Positions 8,156-16,675 of a stretch of 64,000 nucleotides of DNA are shown here, one piece after another. Within the stretch, counting starts at the first letter, position 1; each line of letters starts with the position of its first letter. The notes below the pieces were generated by a model. It worked only from the letters and a program-made list of their open reading frames with translations, was not told the origin of the DNA and did not search any database. This DNA comes from Nocardia colli (GTDB taxonomy: Bacteria; Actinomycetota; Actinomycetes; Mycobacteriales; Mycobacteriaceae), in assembly GCF_008704205.1 (NCBI RefSeq), contig NZ_VXLC01000004.1:372001-436000 (forward strand). Direction: 5' to 3'. A program made the translations under genes and the position numbers.

Positions 8156-9351
8156 GGCGCGTCACCCGCCGCGGGACGGCCGGATCCGTGTTCGGCGCGC
8201 ATCGCCGAGAGGTGAGCGACCAAGGTGTCGATGTTGATCAGCCCGACGTATTCGCCGCGCTTGCCGGTGATCACCGCGTTCGCCGTCTGATCCGCGAGCA
8301 GGGCCTCCAGCGCGTCTTGCAAGGTCGAGCGCAATGAGAGCGGCTCGCCGATCGGTGTTCCGGTGCCGCGCAACGAGTTCGCGTGCGCCAGATGTTCGGC
8401 CGAGACCCAGCGCAGCGGGCGGCGCTGCTTGTCGAGCACCAGCGCCCACGGCCAATCCTGCCCGGCCAGCGCGGTCCGCAGCACGTCGACCGGCTCGTCC
8501 TCGACGGCGGTCGGGCATTGCCCCATGTCGACATCGCTGACCCGGGTGAGTGTGAGCTGCTTGAGCGAGGCGTCCGCGCCGACGAAGCCGGCGACGGTGT
8601 CGTCGGCGGGATCGGCGAGGACCGCAGCGGGGGTGTCGTATTGCAGGATGCGGGACTGGTTGCCCAGCACCGCGATTCGGTCGCCGAGCTTGACCGCCTC
8701 GGTGAAGTCGTGCGTGACGAAGACGATGGTCTTGCCCAATTCGCCTTGCAGCCGTAGCAATTCGTCTTGCAGCAGGCCGCGGGTGATCGGGTCGACCGCG
8801 CCGAACGGTTCGTCCATCAGTAGCACCGGCGGGTCGGCGGCGAGCGCGCGGGCGACTCCGACGCGTTGCTGCTGGCCGCCGGAGAGCTGGCGCGGGTAGC
8901 GGTCGCGATAGGTATCGGGATCGAGGCCCACCAGATCGAGCATCTCGTCGGTGCGGGCGGCGATCTTTTTGCGGTCCCAGCCGAGCAGGCCGGGTACCGT
9001 CGCGACATTCTTGGCGACGGTCATGTGCGGGAACAGCCCGGCCTGCTGGATCGAATAGCCGATGCCGCGACGCAATTCGTCGGGATTCATCGACGCGGCG
9101 TCGCGGCCGCCGATGGTGATGGTGCCCGAGGTCGGCTCGATCAGCCGGTTGATCATCCGCATGGTGGTGGTCTTGCCGCAGCCGGAAGGCCCGACGAGCA
9201 CCACGATCTCGCCGGCCGGGATGGTCATCGACACCGCGTCGACGGCCGGATCGCGCTGGCCCGGATAGCGTTTGGTGACCGCGTCGAGCACGATCTCCGC
9301 GCCGGACACCGCCGATTCGATGCCGCCGGAACGGGTTTCGGTGTCAGTCAC
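8152..9351 (-). CDS. proV: Osmoprotectant ABC transporter ATP-binding protein with CBS domains
   Basis: A 399-residue ABC ATPase. Walker A is GPSGCGKT (54-61), the signature is LSGGQ (156-160), Walker B is VLLMDE (176-181), and the switch His lies in FVTHDF near 217. The C-terminal 130 residues look like a tandem CBS pair, the part that senses ionic strength in OpuA-type transporters. This length and arrangement match ProV/OpuCA. It energises uptake through the two flanking permeases. It overlaps the downstream permease by 4 bp and the upstream permease by 8 bp. Confidence 0.92.
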   Translation of the reverse strand: MTDTETRSGGIESAVSGAEIVLDAVTKRYPGQRDPAVDAVSMTIPAGEIVVLVGPSGCGKTTTMRMINRLIEPTSGTITIGGRDAASMNPDELRRGIGYSIQQAGLFPHMTVAKNVATVPGLLGWDRKKIAARTDEMLDLVGLDPDTYRDRYPRQLSGGQQQRVGVARALAADPPVLLMDEPFGAVDPITRGLLQDELLRLQGELGKTIVFVTHDFTEAVKLGDRIAVLGNQSRILQYDTPAAVLADPADDTVAGFVGADASLKQLTLTRVSDVDMGQCPTAVEDEPVDVLRTALAGQDWPWALVLDKQRRPLRWVSAEHLAHANSLRGTGTPIGEPLSLRSTLQDALEALLADQTANAVITGKRGEYVGLINIDTLVAHLSAMRAEHGSGRPAAGDAP

Positions 9352-9994
9352 GAATTCCCCTCGAGGTGGTGAGCCGTCCGACGAGGACGTAGATCCCGTC
9401 CAGTACGAGCGCGAGTACGACGATCAGCACCGTGCCGACCAGGGCCTGCGGCACCGCGTTCGGGCTGCCGAGGCGGGCCAGTCCGGAGAAGATGAGGTTG
9501 CCGAGCCCCGGGCCCTTGGCGTACGCGGCGATGGCGAGAATGCCCATGATCAACTGCGTGCTGACCCGGATGCCGGCCAGGATGGCGGGCCAGGCGAGGG
9601 GGAGTTCGATGGCGGTGAGCACGCGCAGGCGGTTCATACCGACGCCGCGGGCCGCGTCGGTCACCGCGGGATCCACCGAGGACAGGCCGATGATCGTGTT
9701 GCGCAGGATCGGCAGCAGCGCGTAGAGCACCAGCGCGGTGATGGTCGGGGCGACGCCGAGGCCGAGCACCGGAATCAGCAGGCCGAGCAGCGCGAACGAC
9801 GGCACCGTGAGGATGGCGCTGGCGACGGCCGTCGAGATGGACGAGCCGATCGGGCTGCGGTGCACCAGGATTCCGATCAGCACCGCGACCACGGTCGCGA
9901 TCAGCACCGACTGCAACACCGCCGACACATGCAGATAGGAGTCGATGAGCAGCTGATGTCGCCGGTGTACTACGAAAGTCCACAGCGTGTCCAG
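9344..9994 (-). CDS. Osmoprotectant ABC transporter permease, probable CTG start
   Basis: A BPD-type permease with five or six spans and the EAA loop DAARGVGMNRLRVLTAIELPLAWP. The first ATG/GTG/TTG in frame is the GTG at 9928, but that removes the usual N-terminal segment of OpuCB-like permeases. Extending upstream restores it (DTLWTFVVHRRHQLLIDS). The only start that fits is CTG at 9994, which sits 7 nt after a strong GGGGAGG (10002-10008); no ATG, GTG or TTG occurs in frame near there. That gives 216 residues, the usual family length. It is the first gene of the transporter operon. Confidence 0.85.
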   Translation of the reverse strand: MDTLWTFVVHRRHQLLIDSYLHVSAVLQSVLIATVVAVLIGILVHRSPIGSSISTAVASAILTVPSFALLGLLIPVLGLGVAPTITALVLYALLPILRNTIIGLSSVDPAVTDAARGVGMNRLRVLTAIELPLAWPAILAGIRVSTQLIMGILAIAAYAKGPGLGNLIFSGLARLGSPNAVPQALVGTVLIVVLALVLDGIYVLVGRLTTSRGIRD

Positions 9995-10061
9995 GGTCGT
10001 ACCTCCCCGTCGCCCGGTGTCCTGGGAGGGTAGCGCGGATTCACTTCGCCCGGACGGTATT

Positions 10062-10084
10062 CCGGGCGGCGGCGCGCCGCCCGG
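10062..10084 (-). terminator. GC-rich hairpin after vapBC
   Basis: Perfect 9-bp arms (CCGGGCGGC at 10062-10070, GCCGCCCGG at 10076-10084) surround a 5-nt loop, 15 bp downstream of the vapC stop codon. There is no U-tract, so it is only a candidate terminator. It separates vapBC from the transporter operon on the same strand. Confidence 0.4.
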
Positions 10085-10099
10085 AACCGAGCGCCGAGG

Positions 10100-10492
10100 T
10101 CAGACCGCGGATCTGATATCGGTGTGGACGAAGTCGTTGCCCTTGTAGAGCAGCGGCTTCTTTCTGACGGTGGCGAGTGCGTAAGCGAAGCAATCGCCGA
10201 GGTTGAGCTGTGCCTTGTGCCCGCTGCCCTTGCCGAAATCGCGGTACGCGGCGCGGGCTATCGCGGCCTGCTCGAGCGAGACAGGAACGAGCTCGATCCG
10301 CGCGGTTTCGACCAGCTGATCAGCACGACGGGCGAACACCGGGTTCGGATGCCGGTCGGCTTTGATCGCTACTTCGAAATGGTTGACGACCGACATCGCG
10401 AGGCTGTGGGTCGTGCCCAGAATCTCGGTGAACGAGTCGGATTCCGGCTCTTCGTTGAGGATTGCGAGCAGGGCGGACGCATCGACGATCAC
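10100..10492 (-). CDS. vapC: VapC-type PIN-domain ribonuclease toxin
   Basis: A 130-residue PIN-domain protein. The acidic residues that bind Mg2+ are in place: Asp4 (MIVDASALLAIL), Glu40 (NHFEVAIK), Asp100 (NLGDCFAYALA) and Asp120 (GNDF). Such toxins cleave tRNA or rRNA when freed from their antitoxin. The start overlaps the antitoxin gene by 4 bp, the usual arrangement in which VapB is made first. The closest mycobacterial types are the Rv0624-like VapCs, by general appearance only. Confidence 0.9.
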   Translation of the reverse strand: MIVDASALLAILNEEPESDSFTEILGTTHSLAMSVVNHFEVAIKADRHPNPVFARRADQLVETARIELVPVSLEQAAIARAAYRDFGKGSGHKAQLNLGDCFAYALATVRKKPLLYKGNDFVHTDIRSAV

Positions 10493-10740
10493 GCGGGCAT
10501 CCCCTCATCGTCGTAGAGATCGTCCGTGGTCAACGGCAGTTGTCCGGATTCCTGCATGACCGCGTGGATATCCGCCACGATCAGCCGGAGATCGTTGAGC
10601 CGAGCGTGCTGCTCGGTGTCGAGTTCTTTCAACATGCGCTTCAGTGCCTCCTCGATGACGCTGGTCTGGGACATCCCCATCCGTTCCGCTGCCTCACGCG
10701 CCAAGGCGTGCACCTTCTCGTTTTTTATGTTCAAACCCAT
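10489..10740 (-). CDS. vapB: VapB-type antitoxin
   Basis: An 83-residue protein of the Rv0623/PSK-operon antitoxin type. The N-terminus (MGLNIKNEKVHALAREAAERMGMSQ) predicts a ribbon-helix-helix DNA-binding fold, and the acidic C-terminus (TTDDLYDDEGMPA) would fold onto VapC. It neutralises the adjacent PIN toxin and usually represses the operon. It is divergent from the CHAP-like gene, with 153 bp between them. Confidence 0.85.
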   Translation of the reverse strand: MGLNIKNEKVHALAREAAERMGMSQTSVIEEALKRMLKELDTEQHARLNDLRLIVADIHAVMQESGQLPLTTDDLYDDEGMPA

Positions 10741-10893
10741 TGGTATCTACCCTTCTGGGATGAGGTGGTAGAACGGTACCTCGAGAGTGTCGGCGGGGAA
10801 AGTGATTTTTCGGCGGGAACCGTTCGACTTCTTCGTTCGTCCAATTCAGCAAGGGCCGAGACCGGCCGCGAGCACGACGAACGTGGGGGAAAG

Positions 10894-11550
10894 ATGACGG
10901 AACAGCAGGTCAGGGGGTCGCATCGGGTGCGGTCACGCAATGCGGGGCCTCGGCATGGGCAAACTGGTCGGCGAGTGGGTCCGTGGCTCGTGATCGGGCT
11001 GGTGGTGATCGCGCTCGCGGGCGCCGGGGTAGTAGGAGTCCGTTGGTGGCAGGACCACTCGAATCCGGCGGCCATCGTCGGGGAACGCAGTACCGCCTTC
11101 CCGGCGATCGATAAGTCGGCCCTGGATCCGACGCAGGCCAAGATTGTCGCGGTGACCGCGCAGGAGTTTCGCAGTCCGGGCTCGGGTGGCAAGTACGCCG
11201 AAGGAGTGAGCGAACCGTGGTGTGCGGACTTCGTCAGCTGGGTGATGCGGGAGGCGGGTGTGCCGCTGGCGAACCCGAATTCGGGGTCGTGGCGGATCCC
11301 GGGCGTCTACACGTTGCAGGAGTACTACGCGAGTGCCGGGCGGTTCGCGCCGATCGGTGGGTATCAGCCGCGCACAGGTGACGTGCTGATGTACGACAGC
11401 ACCAGTCCATTCGGCCAGCACACGAACATTGTGCTGAAATCCGGAGCGGGGACGGTGACGACCATCGGCGGCAACGAGTTCGGCGAGGTGAGTATCCACA
11501 CGTTCGCGCTGGCCCAGGTGCCGGGAATCGTGGGATTCGGCCGCTTGTGA
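10894..11550 (+). CDS. Membrane-anchored CHAP-type amidase/peptidase
   Basis: A 218-residue protein with a basic N-terminus, one membrane span (about residues 32-50, WLVIGLVVIALAGAGVVGV) and an extracytoplasmic CHAP/NlpC-like domain. The catalytic-type Cys is in EPWCADFVSWVMREAG and the His in GQHTNIVLKSG. Such enzymes cut peptidoglycan stem peptides or amide bonds. The ATG at 10894 follows GGGGGAAAG closely. The domain family is clear in outline; the exact bond cleaved is not. Confidence 0.75.
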   Translation: MTEQQVRGSHRVRSRNAGPRHGQTGRRVGPWLVIGLVVIALAGAGVVGVRWWQDHSNPAAIVGERSTAFPAIDKSALDPTQAKIVAVTAQEFRSPGSGGKYAEGVSEPWCADFVSWVMREAGVPLANPNSGSWRIPGVYTLQEYYASAGRFAPIGGYQPRTGDVLMYDSTSPFGQHTNIVLKSGAGTVTTIGGNEFGEVSIHTFALAQVPGIVGFGRL

Positions 11551-11783
11551 GCGAGATTGCCGGCGGCCTGCGGTAGCCGGTGCGGGCAGACGGCCGATGA
11601 GCGCGCGGGATAGCCCTACGATAGATAGTGACGGCGCCCGGCAGCGCTGTCGCCGATCCCCGCCCTGCCTCCCCCTCATCGGCAGGACGGGGATCTCGGG
11701 TTCAGACTCGTGCAAGTTCTGGGCAATGTCGGTCGCGTACCGTGTCCGTTGTCCATCGAGCGGTGAGGGTTCCGGAACATCTG

Positions 11784-12911
11784 ATGCAGTCGACCGACGA
11801 ACCGAGTAGCGATCCGGCCTGGATCGACTATGCCGATTTCGGCGAACGTTTCGTCACGCACGCGGTGACGAAGGACCGGATCGAGGCCGCGGTGTCCGGG
11901 ATGACCGGTCGCGGCATGACCATCGGCCCGTTCTCCCTCGGCCCGGCCGGGCTCGCGGGATTCGTCGCCGAGGGCAAGGTCGGCACGCCGAAGGTGCTGC
12001 ACAGCGGCCCGCACGTCACGTTCGACGTGACCGTGCCGGTGTCGCTGGCGCTGAAGGTGATGCTCGGCGGCAAGAAGCTGCGGCTGGAGGCCAGGGTCGA
12101 GATCGACCTGACCCTGCACGCGCGCACCGCCGATCCGTTGCTGATCGTCATCGATATCCCGCCGGTCACCCAGCGCGACGTCAGCTTCGTGCTGCGCGCC
12201 CAGGCGATGGACGCGGCGGGGGAGATGCTGCTCGACCCGATCGCGGGCCTGGTGCAACGCGAGGTCGCGTCGCGGGTGAACGCCATGCTCGCCGATCCGC
12301 AGGCCCGCCGCAGCCGGGTCTTCGATGTCGAGGCGATCGTGAGCGGCACCCGGTCGGAGCACCGGGAGCAGGCGGAGTTCGACTGGATCGGCTACGACGA
12401 GTTCGGGCACCGGTTCTTCTCCCGCATCGTGACCCGGGAGCGGGTGTTCGACGTGGTGGAGCGGATGGCGGGCCGGCCGATCGAGATCGGGCCGCTGAAG
12501 ACCGGCCCGGGTAAGTCGGCGACGGTCACGGTGCGCGGAAGCGTCCGGGTGCCGCAACTGGACGACAAGACGGACACGCCACGGTCTTTCGACCTCACAC
12601 TGCCGGTCAGCCTCGACATCACCGTGGACGTGCTCAAAGCCAATCGCTATCGCGCCGACGTGGAGGTGCCGTTGGTGCTGACCGCGCGCGCCGCCGATCC
12701 GTTGCTGGTCGTCATCGATGTGCCGCCGCCGGACCTCGACGACATCCGCCTGGAGTTCAAGGCGCACGGCGTGCGGGCGGCGACGCTCGGCGCGCTCGCT
12801 GGCATCAAGAAACAGGTGATCGCCCAGGTGGCGAGCGTCGTGCGCAAAGAACTGGCCAACAGTTCCGGCCGGACGATCGACGTCGCCGCCCGCATGAGCG
12901 GCGTGCGCTAG
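11784..12911 (+). CDS. Protein of unknown function with two tandem homologous halves
   Basis: A 375-residue protein built of two related units of about 175 residues. Unit 1 begins AWIDYADFGERFVTHAVTKD and unit 2 begins DWIGYDEFGHRFFSRIVTRE. Each continues with an IGP motif, alternating hydrophobic strands (FDVTVPVSLAL / FDLTLPVSLDI), the near-identical ADPLL(I/V)VID(I/V)PP and a C-terminal amphipathic helix. There is no signal peptide or clear membrane span. The strand-then-helix layout resembles lipid-binding beta sandwiches in outline, but I do not recognise the family. The ATG at 11784 is chosen because GGAA lies 7 nt upstream; a GTG at 11763 is possible. Confidence 0.7.
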   Translation: MQSTDEPSSDPAWIDYADFGERFVTHAVTKDRIEAAVSGMTGRGMTIGPFSLGPAGLAGFVAEGKVGTPKVLHSGPHVTFDVTVPVSLALKVMLGGKKLRLEARVEIDLTLHARTADPLLIVIDIPPVTQRDVSFVLRAQAMDAAGEMLLDPIAGLVQREVASRVNAMLADPQARRSRVFDVEAIVSGTRSEHREQAEFDWIGYDEFGHRFFSRIVTRERVFDVVERMAGRPIEIGPLKTGPGKSATVTVRGSVRVPQLDDKTDTPRSFDLTLPVSLDITVDVLKANRYRADVEVPLVLTARAADPLLVVIDVPPPDLDDIRLEFKAHGVRAATLGALAGIKKQVIAQVASVVRKELANSSGRTIDVAARMSGVR

Positions 12912-13119
12912 CCACCACCAGCCAGAGCTCGCCCCGGACACCCGCGCGCGCACCAGTGTGACCAATGTGAACGGGTGTGTCCCGTGGGTCTAGCGGTTCC
13001 CATGTGAATATGGTGAAATAAGTACACGTTCGAGGCTCCCGGCGCGTGCCTATGTGTTTGGGGAAGGTGCGCCGGGCACGCTGCCATCCATGGTCGGGGT
13101 TGCGCGAAGGAGTCCTGCG

Positions 13120-13827
13120 ATGCGTTCCAAGTCTGTATCCCGGCGTGAGCTATTCGGGTATGCCGCAGCGGCAGCCGCGATCGGCCTGACCGTTTCCGCG
13201 AAGCCCGCTTCCGCCGGCTCGTTCGGCACCCTGATCGATTACGCGGGTGGCGTGCCCTCGGCCGAGTCCATCAGGGACGCAGGCCATCTCGGCGTGATCC
13301 GGTACGTCTCGGACCGTCGCCCGGGCGCGGAATGGATGGCGGGCAAACCGCTGCGCGCCAATGAGGTCGACGAGCTGCACGCGGCGAACCTGGACATCGT
13401 GTCCTGCTACCAGTTCGGCAAGGGGCCGACGGCAGACTGGCGCGGCGGCTTGGAGGCGGGCAAGAAGCACGCCCAGCGCGGCCTTGACCTGCACCTAGCC
13501 GCGGGCGGTCCGGACGACGTGCCGATCTACGCGGCCATCGACGACAACCCGACCGCCGTCGAATTCGCCACCATGATCGCGCCCTATCTCCTCGGCTGGC
13601 AGTCGGTGCTCGGCAAGGAGAACACCGGCATGTACGCCAACGCGCCCACCATCGAACTGGCCCGCGCCGCCGGCCTGTGTTCCTGGTACTGGCAGCACAA
13701 TTGGGGCTCCAACGGAGTCGTGCACCCGGCCGCGCACCTGCATCAGTTCGAGATCGACAAGCGCTCGCTCGACGGCATCGGCATCGACCTCAACAACGCG
13801 CTCGCCGCCGACTACGGGCAGTGGTGA
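13120..13827 (+). CDS. Tat-exported DUF1906 glycoside-hydrolase-like protein (Rv2525c type)
   Basis: A 235-residue protein with a twin-arginine signal (SRRELFGYAAAAAAIGL, cleavage near ASA) and a DUF1906 domain: TLIDYAGG at the start, VIRYVSDRR, IVSCYQFGK, PIYAAIDDNPT and YANAPT. This matches the M. tuberculosis Rv2525c family, a Tat substrate with a TIM-barrel like those of glycoside hydrolases and a role in the cell wall. GAAGGAG lies 7 nt before the ATG at 13120. It converges on the triplet-repeat gene with a 4-bp gap. Confidence 0.88.
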   Translation: MRSKSVSRRELFGYAAAAAAIGLTVSAKPASAGSFGTLIDYAGGVPSAESIRDAGHLGVIRYVSDRRPGAEWMAGKPLRANEVDELHAANLDIVSCYQFGKGPTADWRGGLEAGKKHAQRGLDLHLAAGGPDDVPIYAAIDDNPTAVEFATMIAPYLLGWQSVLGKENTGMYANAPTIELARAAGLCSWYWQHNWGSNGVVHPAAHLHQFEIDKRSLDGIGIDLNNALAADYGQW

Positions 13828-13831
13828 CCCG

Positions 13832-14191
13832 CTAGGTCTGGCAGTGGCTCAGCGGGGCTTCGCGCAGATCGGGTTCCTCGTCCGGCACCACCCGTAGCGT
13901 CGGGCGGGAGTCCGGCGCCTCGTGATCGCCGAGCCAGGAGAACAGCGACCAGCGGGACAGTCCGGAGAACGCCGAACCGAGGCTGGTGAACGAGAACGAG
14001 GAGATGGCCGACCCGAACGAGCCGACCGACCCGATCGACAACACCGAGCCGACGCTGCCGATCGACAGGATCGAGTAGGCCGACCCGATGGACAGAATCG
14101 AGCCCTCGGACCGGATGGACAGTATCGATCGATGCGAGCGCCTGCTCCGGATGGAGCGGCCGGGCCGTATCGAATGTTCGATCGTCGCCAT
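13832..14191 (-). CDS. Ser-x-x triplet-repeat protein, function unknown
   Basis: A 119-residue protein in which residues 13-87 are 25 unbroken Ser-x-x triplets (for example SILSIGSVGSVLSIGS). Most triplets end in I, V, L or G; Arg is enriched in the first few and Trp/Phe in the last few. The C-terminal 30 residues are acidic and non-repetitive. A Ser at every third position with hydrophobic partners suggests a three-fold solenoid or a membrane-associated ribbon. The ATG at 14191 is chosen because the longer frame to 14299 would run through the terminator of the upstream gene. I do not know a function. Confidence 0.6.
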   Translation of the reverse strand: MATIEHSIRPGRSIRSRRSHRSILSIRSEGSILSIGSAYSILSIGSVGSVLSIGSVGSFGSAISSFSFTSLGSAFSGLSRWSLFSWLGDHEAPDSRPTLRVVPDEEPDLREAPLSHCQT

Positions 14192-14260
14192 AGTTAGCGG
14201 TCTACCACAATCGGCACCCCGGGTAGGGGTCATCGCAGCGATTCTCCGTAGTGGTGTCGT

Positions 14261-14300
14261 AAAAACGCAATGGCGGCGACCCCGAAGAGTCGCCGCCATT
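14261..14300 (-). terminator. Rho-independent terminator of the secreted-protein gene
   Basis: A perfect 12-bp stem (14269-14280 with 14289-14300) has an 8-nt loop. On the minus strand it is followed by GCG and then five T (14265-14261). It begins 12 bp after the stop of the secreted alanine/proline-rich protein. Confidence 0.85.
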
Positions 14301-14312
14301 GTGCGTCGGAAC

Positions 14313-15101
14313 TTATGCGACGGTGAAGAATCCCAGCGTCGGCAGGAACGAGCAGGTCCGCGGGTCGGCGTCGTCGGCCTTGGTGGTCAGCGAGCCGGAG
14401 ATGACCGCGACGACGCGGCCGGCGCCGGTGTCGGCGATCGCGGACAGGGTGGCCGGGCCACCGGGGTTGATCTTGGCCTCGTCGGTCAGCGGCAGCAGGC
14501 CGGACTGCCGGGTGTCCAGGTTCATCCACTGCACGGTCATCGGCGGATTCTGTTCCACCGTCGGCGCTTTGGTGCCGAGCGCGGTGAAGACGAACCCGGC
14601 CTGACCGGCCTTCGGTCCCGGCGGCGGCAGCTGGGCCGGGCCGGCGACGGCGAGCGCGGTGCCGATCGAGTCGGCGGTCGGGCCGATGCAGCCCTTGCCG
14701 ATGGTCGGGTAGAGGAACTGGGCGATGACCGGGCCCTCCTGCGGCAGCTCGGGGCCACCGCCACCGCTGCCGTCGAGGAAGGTGATGATCCGTTCCAGCG
14801 TCGACTTGATCTGCGGCGGGAGGGCCAGCGTCGCAAGCAGTTTGCGGGCCTGATCGAGGATGGCCGACTGCGGGCCTGCCGCGATATCGGCGGGGCCGGC
14901 GATCGAGCCGACGATGGCGGGGGCCAGGGCGGCGAGGGCGTCGATCGGGACACCCTCCGGGACCATGGGCACGGAGTTCGGGGTCGCCGCAGGCGCGGGC
15001 GCGGGCGCCGCGACAGCTGTCGTCATCGGCGCGGCAAGCGTGGCACTCGCCGCGATGGCGAGCGCGGACAATGCAATCCGCGATCCTCGGGTGCGAAGCA
15101 C
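14313..15101 (-). CDS. Secreted Ala/Pro-rich protein (Rv1157c/Rv1158c type)
   Basis: A 262-residue exported protein. A classical signal peptide (positive start, hydrophobic core, ALAIAASATLAAP, cleavage near VAA-AP) leads into a Pro/Ala linker. A helical segment and a C-terminal domain with two Cys (GKGCIG and RTCSFLP), likely a disulfide, follow. Its position next to pimE matches M. tuberculosis Rv1157c/Rv1158c, also secreted Ala/Pro-rich proteins of unknown function. Transcription ends at a strong terminator. Confidence 0.75.
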   Translation of the reverse strand: MLRTRGSRIALSALAIAASATLAAPMTTAVAAPAPAPAATPNSVPMVPEGVPIDALAALAPAIVGSIAGPADIAAGPQSAILDQARKLLATLALPPQIKSTLERIITFLDGSGGGGPELPQEGPVIAQFLYPTIGKGCIGPTADSIGTALAVAGPAQLPPPGPKAGQAGFVFTALGTKAPTVEQNPPMTVQWMNLDTRQSGLLPLTDEAKINPGGPATLSAIADTGAGRVVAVISGSLTTKADDADPRTCSFLPTLGFFTVA

Positions 15102-15230
15102 TGGTCTAGCCGTCCTTACCTCGGGTACATCTGGGGCCGATGCTGAAAAGCCATCGTTTCGGGGGTCACTCTAGGGACATCGCGGCTATGTGTACAGCTG
15201 CGTCGCCCTACAGGTGCTGCGGACGATCAG

Positions 15231-15293
15231 TGTTATCAGACGGTAGCGCGCTACTGGTGTTACTGGTGTGAAAGGTGATGCAAATGTTATCAG
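15231..15293. repeat. Short direct repeats in the pimE upstream region
   Basis: The 299-bp gap between the secreted-protein gene and pimE has no gene. It holds two copies of TGTTATCAG (15231-15239, 15285-15293) and, between them, two adjacent copies of TACTGGTGT (15252-15260, 15261-15269). The region is richer in A and T than its surroundings and contains TAATCT (15351-15356), a possible pimE -10. The repeats could be regulator-binding sites; none is recognised. Confidence 0.4.
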
Positions 15294-15400
15294 TGATTCG
15301 GAAGGGATCTGGTGATACGAGGGCGCGGCGATCGGGATCGGCGCTGCGGTTAATCTAGTCCCAGCCATCCATTCTTGTCGCCGAACACCCGCATCGCCGG

Positions 15401-16669
15401 GTGCCGGGCCGACCTACCGCACCCGAGTCGAAAGCCTGCGATTTGAACCGTCAACTCCGATGGGCTGTCTCGGCACTCGGTCTGTCCGTGCTGGCACGGC
15501 TGCTCTGGATGTTCTTGAACAAGAACGGGATCAACGTCGTCGACCTCCACGTCTACGTGGACGGGTCGGCGTCGCTGCTGACCGACAAGCTCTACGACTT
15601 CACCTACGCGGAGAAGACGCCGGACTTCCCGCTGCCGTTCACCTATCCACCGTTCGCCGCGCTGGTCTTCTTCCCGCTGCACTATCTGCCGTTCACCGCC
15701 GTCGCGGTCGGCTGGCTGCTGGCCACCGTCGCCGCGCTCTATGTGGTCGTGCGCATCGCGCTGGAGCTGATCCTCGGCACGGAGCGGGCGAGCGAGCCCG
15801 GCTGGCAGGCCGCGACGGTCGGCTGGACCGCGCTGGGCATGTGGATGGAACCGGTGCGCACCACGATCGACTACGGCCAGGTCAATGTGTTCCTGGTGCT
15901 CGGCGCGATGATCGCGGTGCGCAGCTCGCGCTGGTGGTTGTCCGGCGGACTGATCGGCGTCATCGCGGGGATCAAGCTGACCCCGGCGATAAGCGGTCTG
16001 TACTTCGTCGCCCAGCGGCGCTGGCTGGCGGTGGTCTGGTCGGCGGTGGTGTTCGGCGCGACGGTCGGGATCAGCTTCCTGATCGCCCCGCACGAGGCGC
16101 GGCGCTACTTCGGCACGCTGCTCGGCGACGCCGACCGGATCGGCCCGGTCGGCTCGGTGTGGAACCAGTCGCTGCGCGGCACGCTGAGCCGCATCCTCGG
16201 CTACGACGTGCAGTCCGGACCGTGGTGGATGGCCGGCGTGCTGGTGGTGGCGGTGCTGGCGTTCTTCGCCTGGCGGGTGCTCGGGCCGGACGACCGGATG
16301 GGCACGCTGATCATGGTGCAGCTGTTCGGGCTGCTGGTCTCGCCGATCTCCTGGTCGCATCACTGGGTCTGGCTGCTGCCGATGGTGCTGTGGCTGCTCT
16401 ACGGACCGCTGCGGCGGGCCCCGGGAGCCAAGCTCATCGCGGGCTATTGGCTGGTGAACACGCTGATCGGGGTGCCGTGGGTGCTCTCGTTCTTCCAGGA
16501 TTCGATCTGGACGATTCCGCGGCCCGCCGTGCTGGCCTGGCTCGGCGCGGTGGACGTGCTCGGCACGCTGGTGTTCTTCGCCTGGGTGATCCGGGTCGGC
16601 CGGCGGGCGAAGCCGGACCCGGAAGGGGCGGCGCACGTGGCCGCCGAAGGCCAGGCGCGCGCCGCCTGA
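15401..16669 (+). CDS. pimE: Polyprenol-phosphate-mannose alpha-1,2-mannosyltransferase PimE
   Basis: A 422-residue GT-C (GT87) membrane glycosyltransferase with about ten spans. The first external loop holds DLHVYVDGSASL; Asp48 corresponds to the catalytic-type Asp of mycobacterial PimE. TPDFPLPFTYPPFAA is a near-exact PimE motif. The enzyme adds the fifth mannose to PIM4 from polyprenyl-phosphate mannose on the outer side of the membrane, leading to polar PIM5/6. The neighbours (pterin dehydratase, then lpqW) match the M. tuberculosis order. A GTG start is used. Confidence 0.88.
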   Translation: MPGRPTAPESKACDLNRQLRWAVSALGLSVLARLLWMFLNKNGINVVDLHVYVDGSASLLTDKLYDFTYAEKTPDFPLPFTYPPFAALVFFPLHYLPFTAVAVGWLLATVAALYVVVRIALELILGTERASEPGWQAATVGWTALGMWMEPVRTTIDYGQVNVFLVLGAMIAVRSSRWWLSGGLIGVIAGIKLTPAISGLYFVAQRRWLAVVWSAVVFGATVGISFLIAPHEARRYFGTLLGDADRIGPVGSVWNQSLRGTLSRILGYDVQSGPWWMAGVLVVAVLAFFAWRVLGPDDRMGTLIMVQLFGLLVSPISWSHHWVWLLPMVLWLLYGPLRRAPGAKLIAGYWLVNTLIGVPWVLSFFQDSIWTIPRPAVLAWLGAVDVLGTLVFFAWVIRVGRRAKPDPEGAAHVAAEGQARAA

Positions 16670-16675
16670 ACCGGG

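Noticed and set aside
10100..10740. VapBC as a novel defence system
   Set aside because: Toxin and antitoxin match common families and order; nothing unusual surrounds them.
15350..16636. 428-codon minus-strand frame
   Set aside because: It is antisense to pimE and rich in low-complexity Arg/His/Gln.
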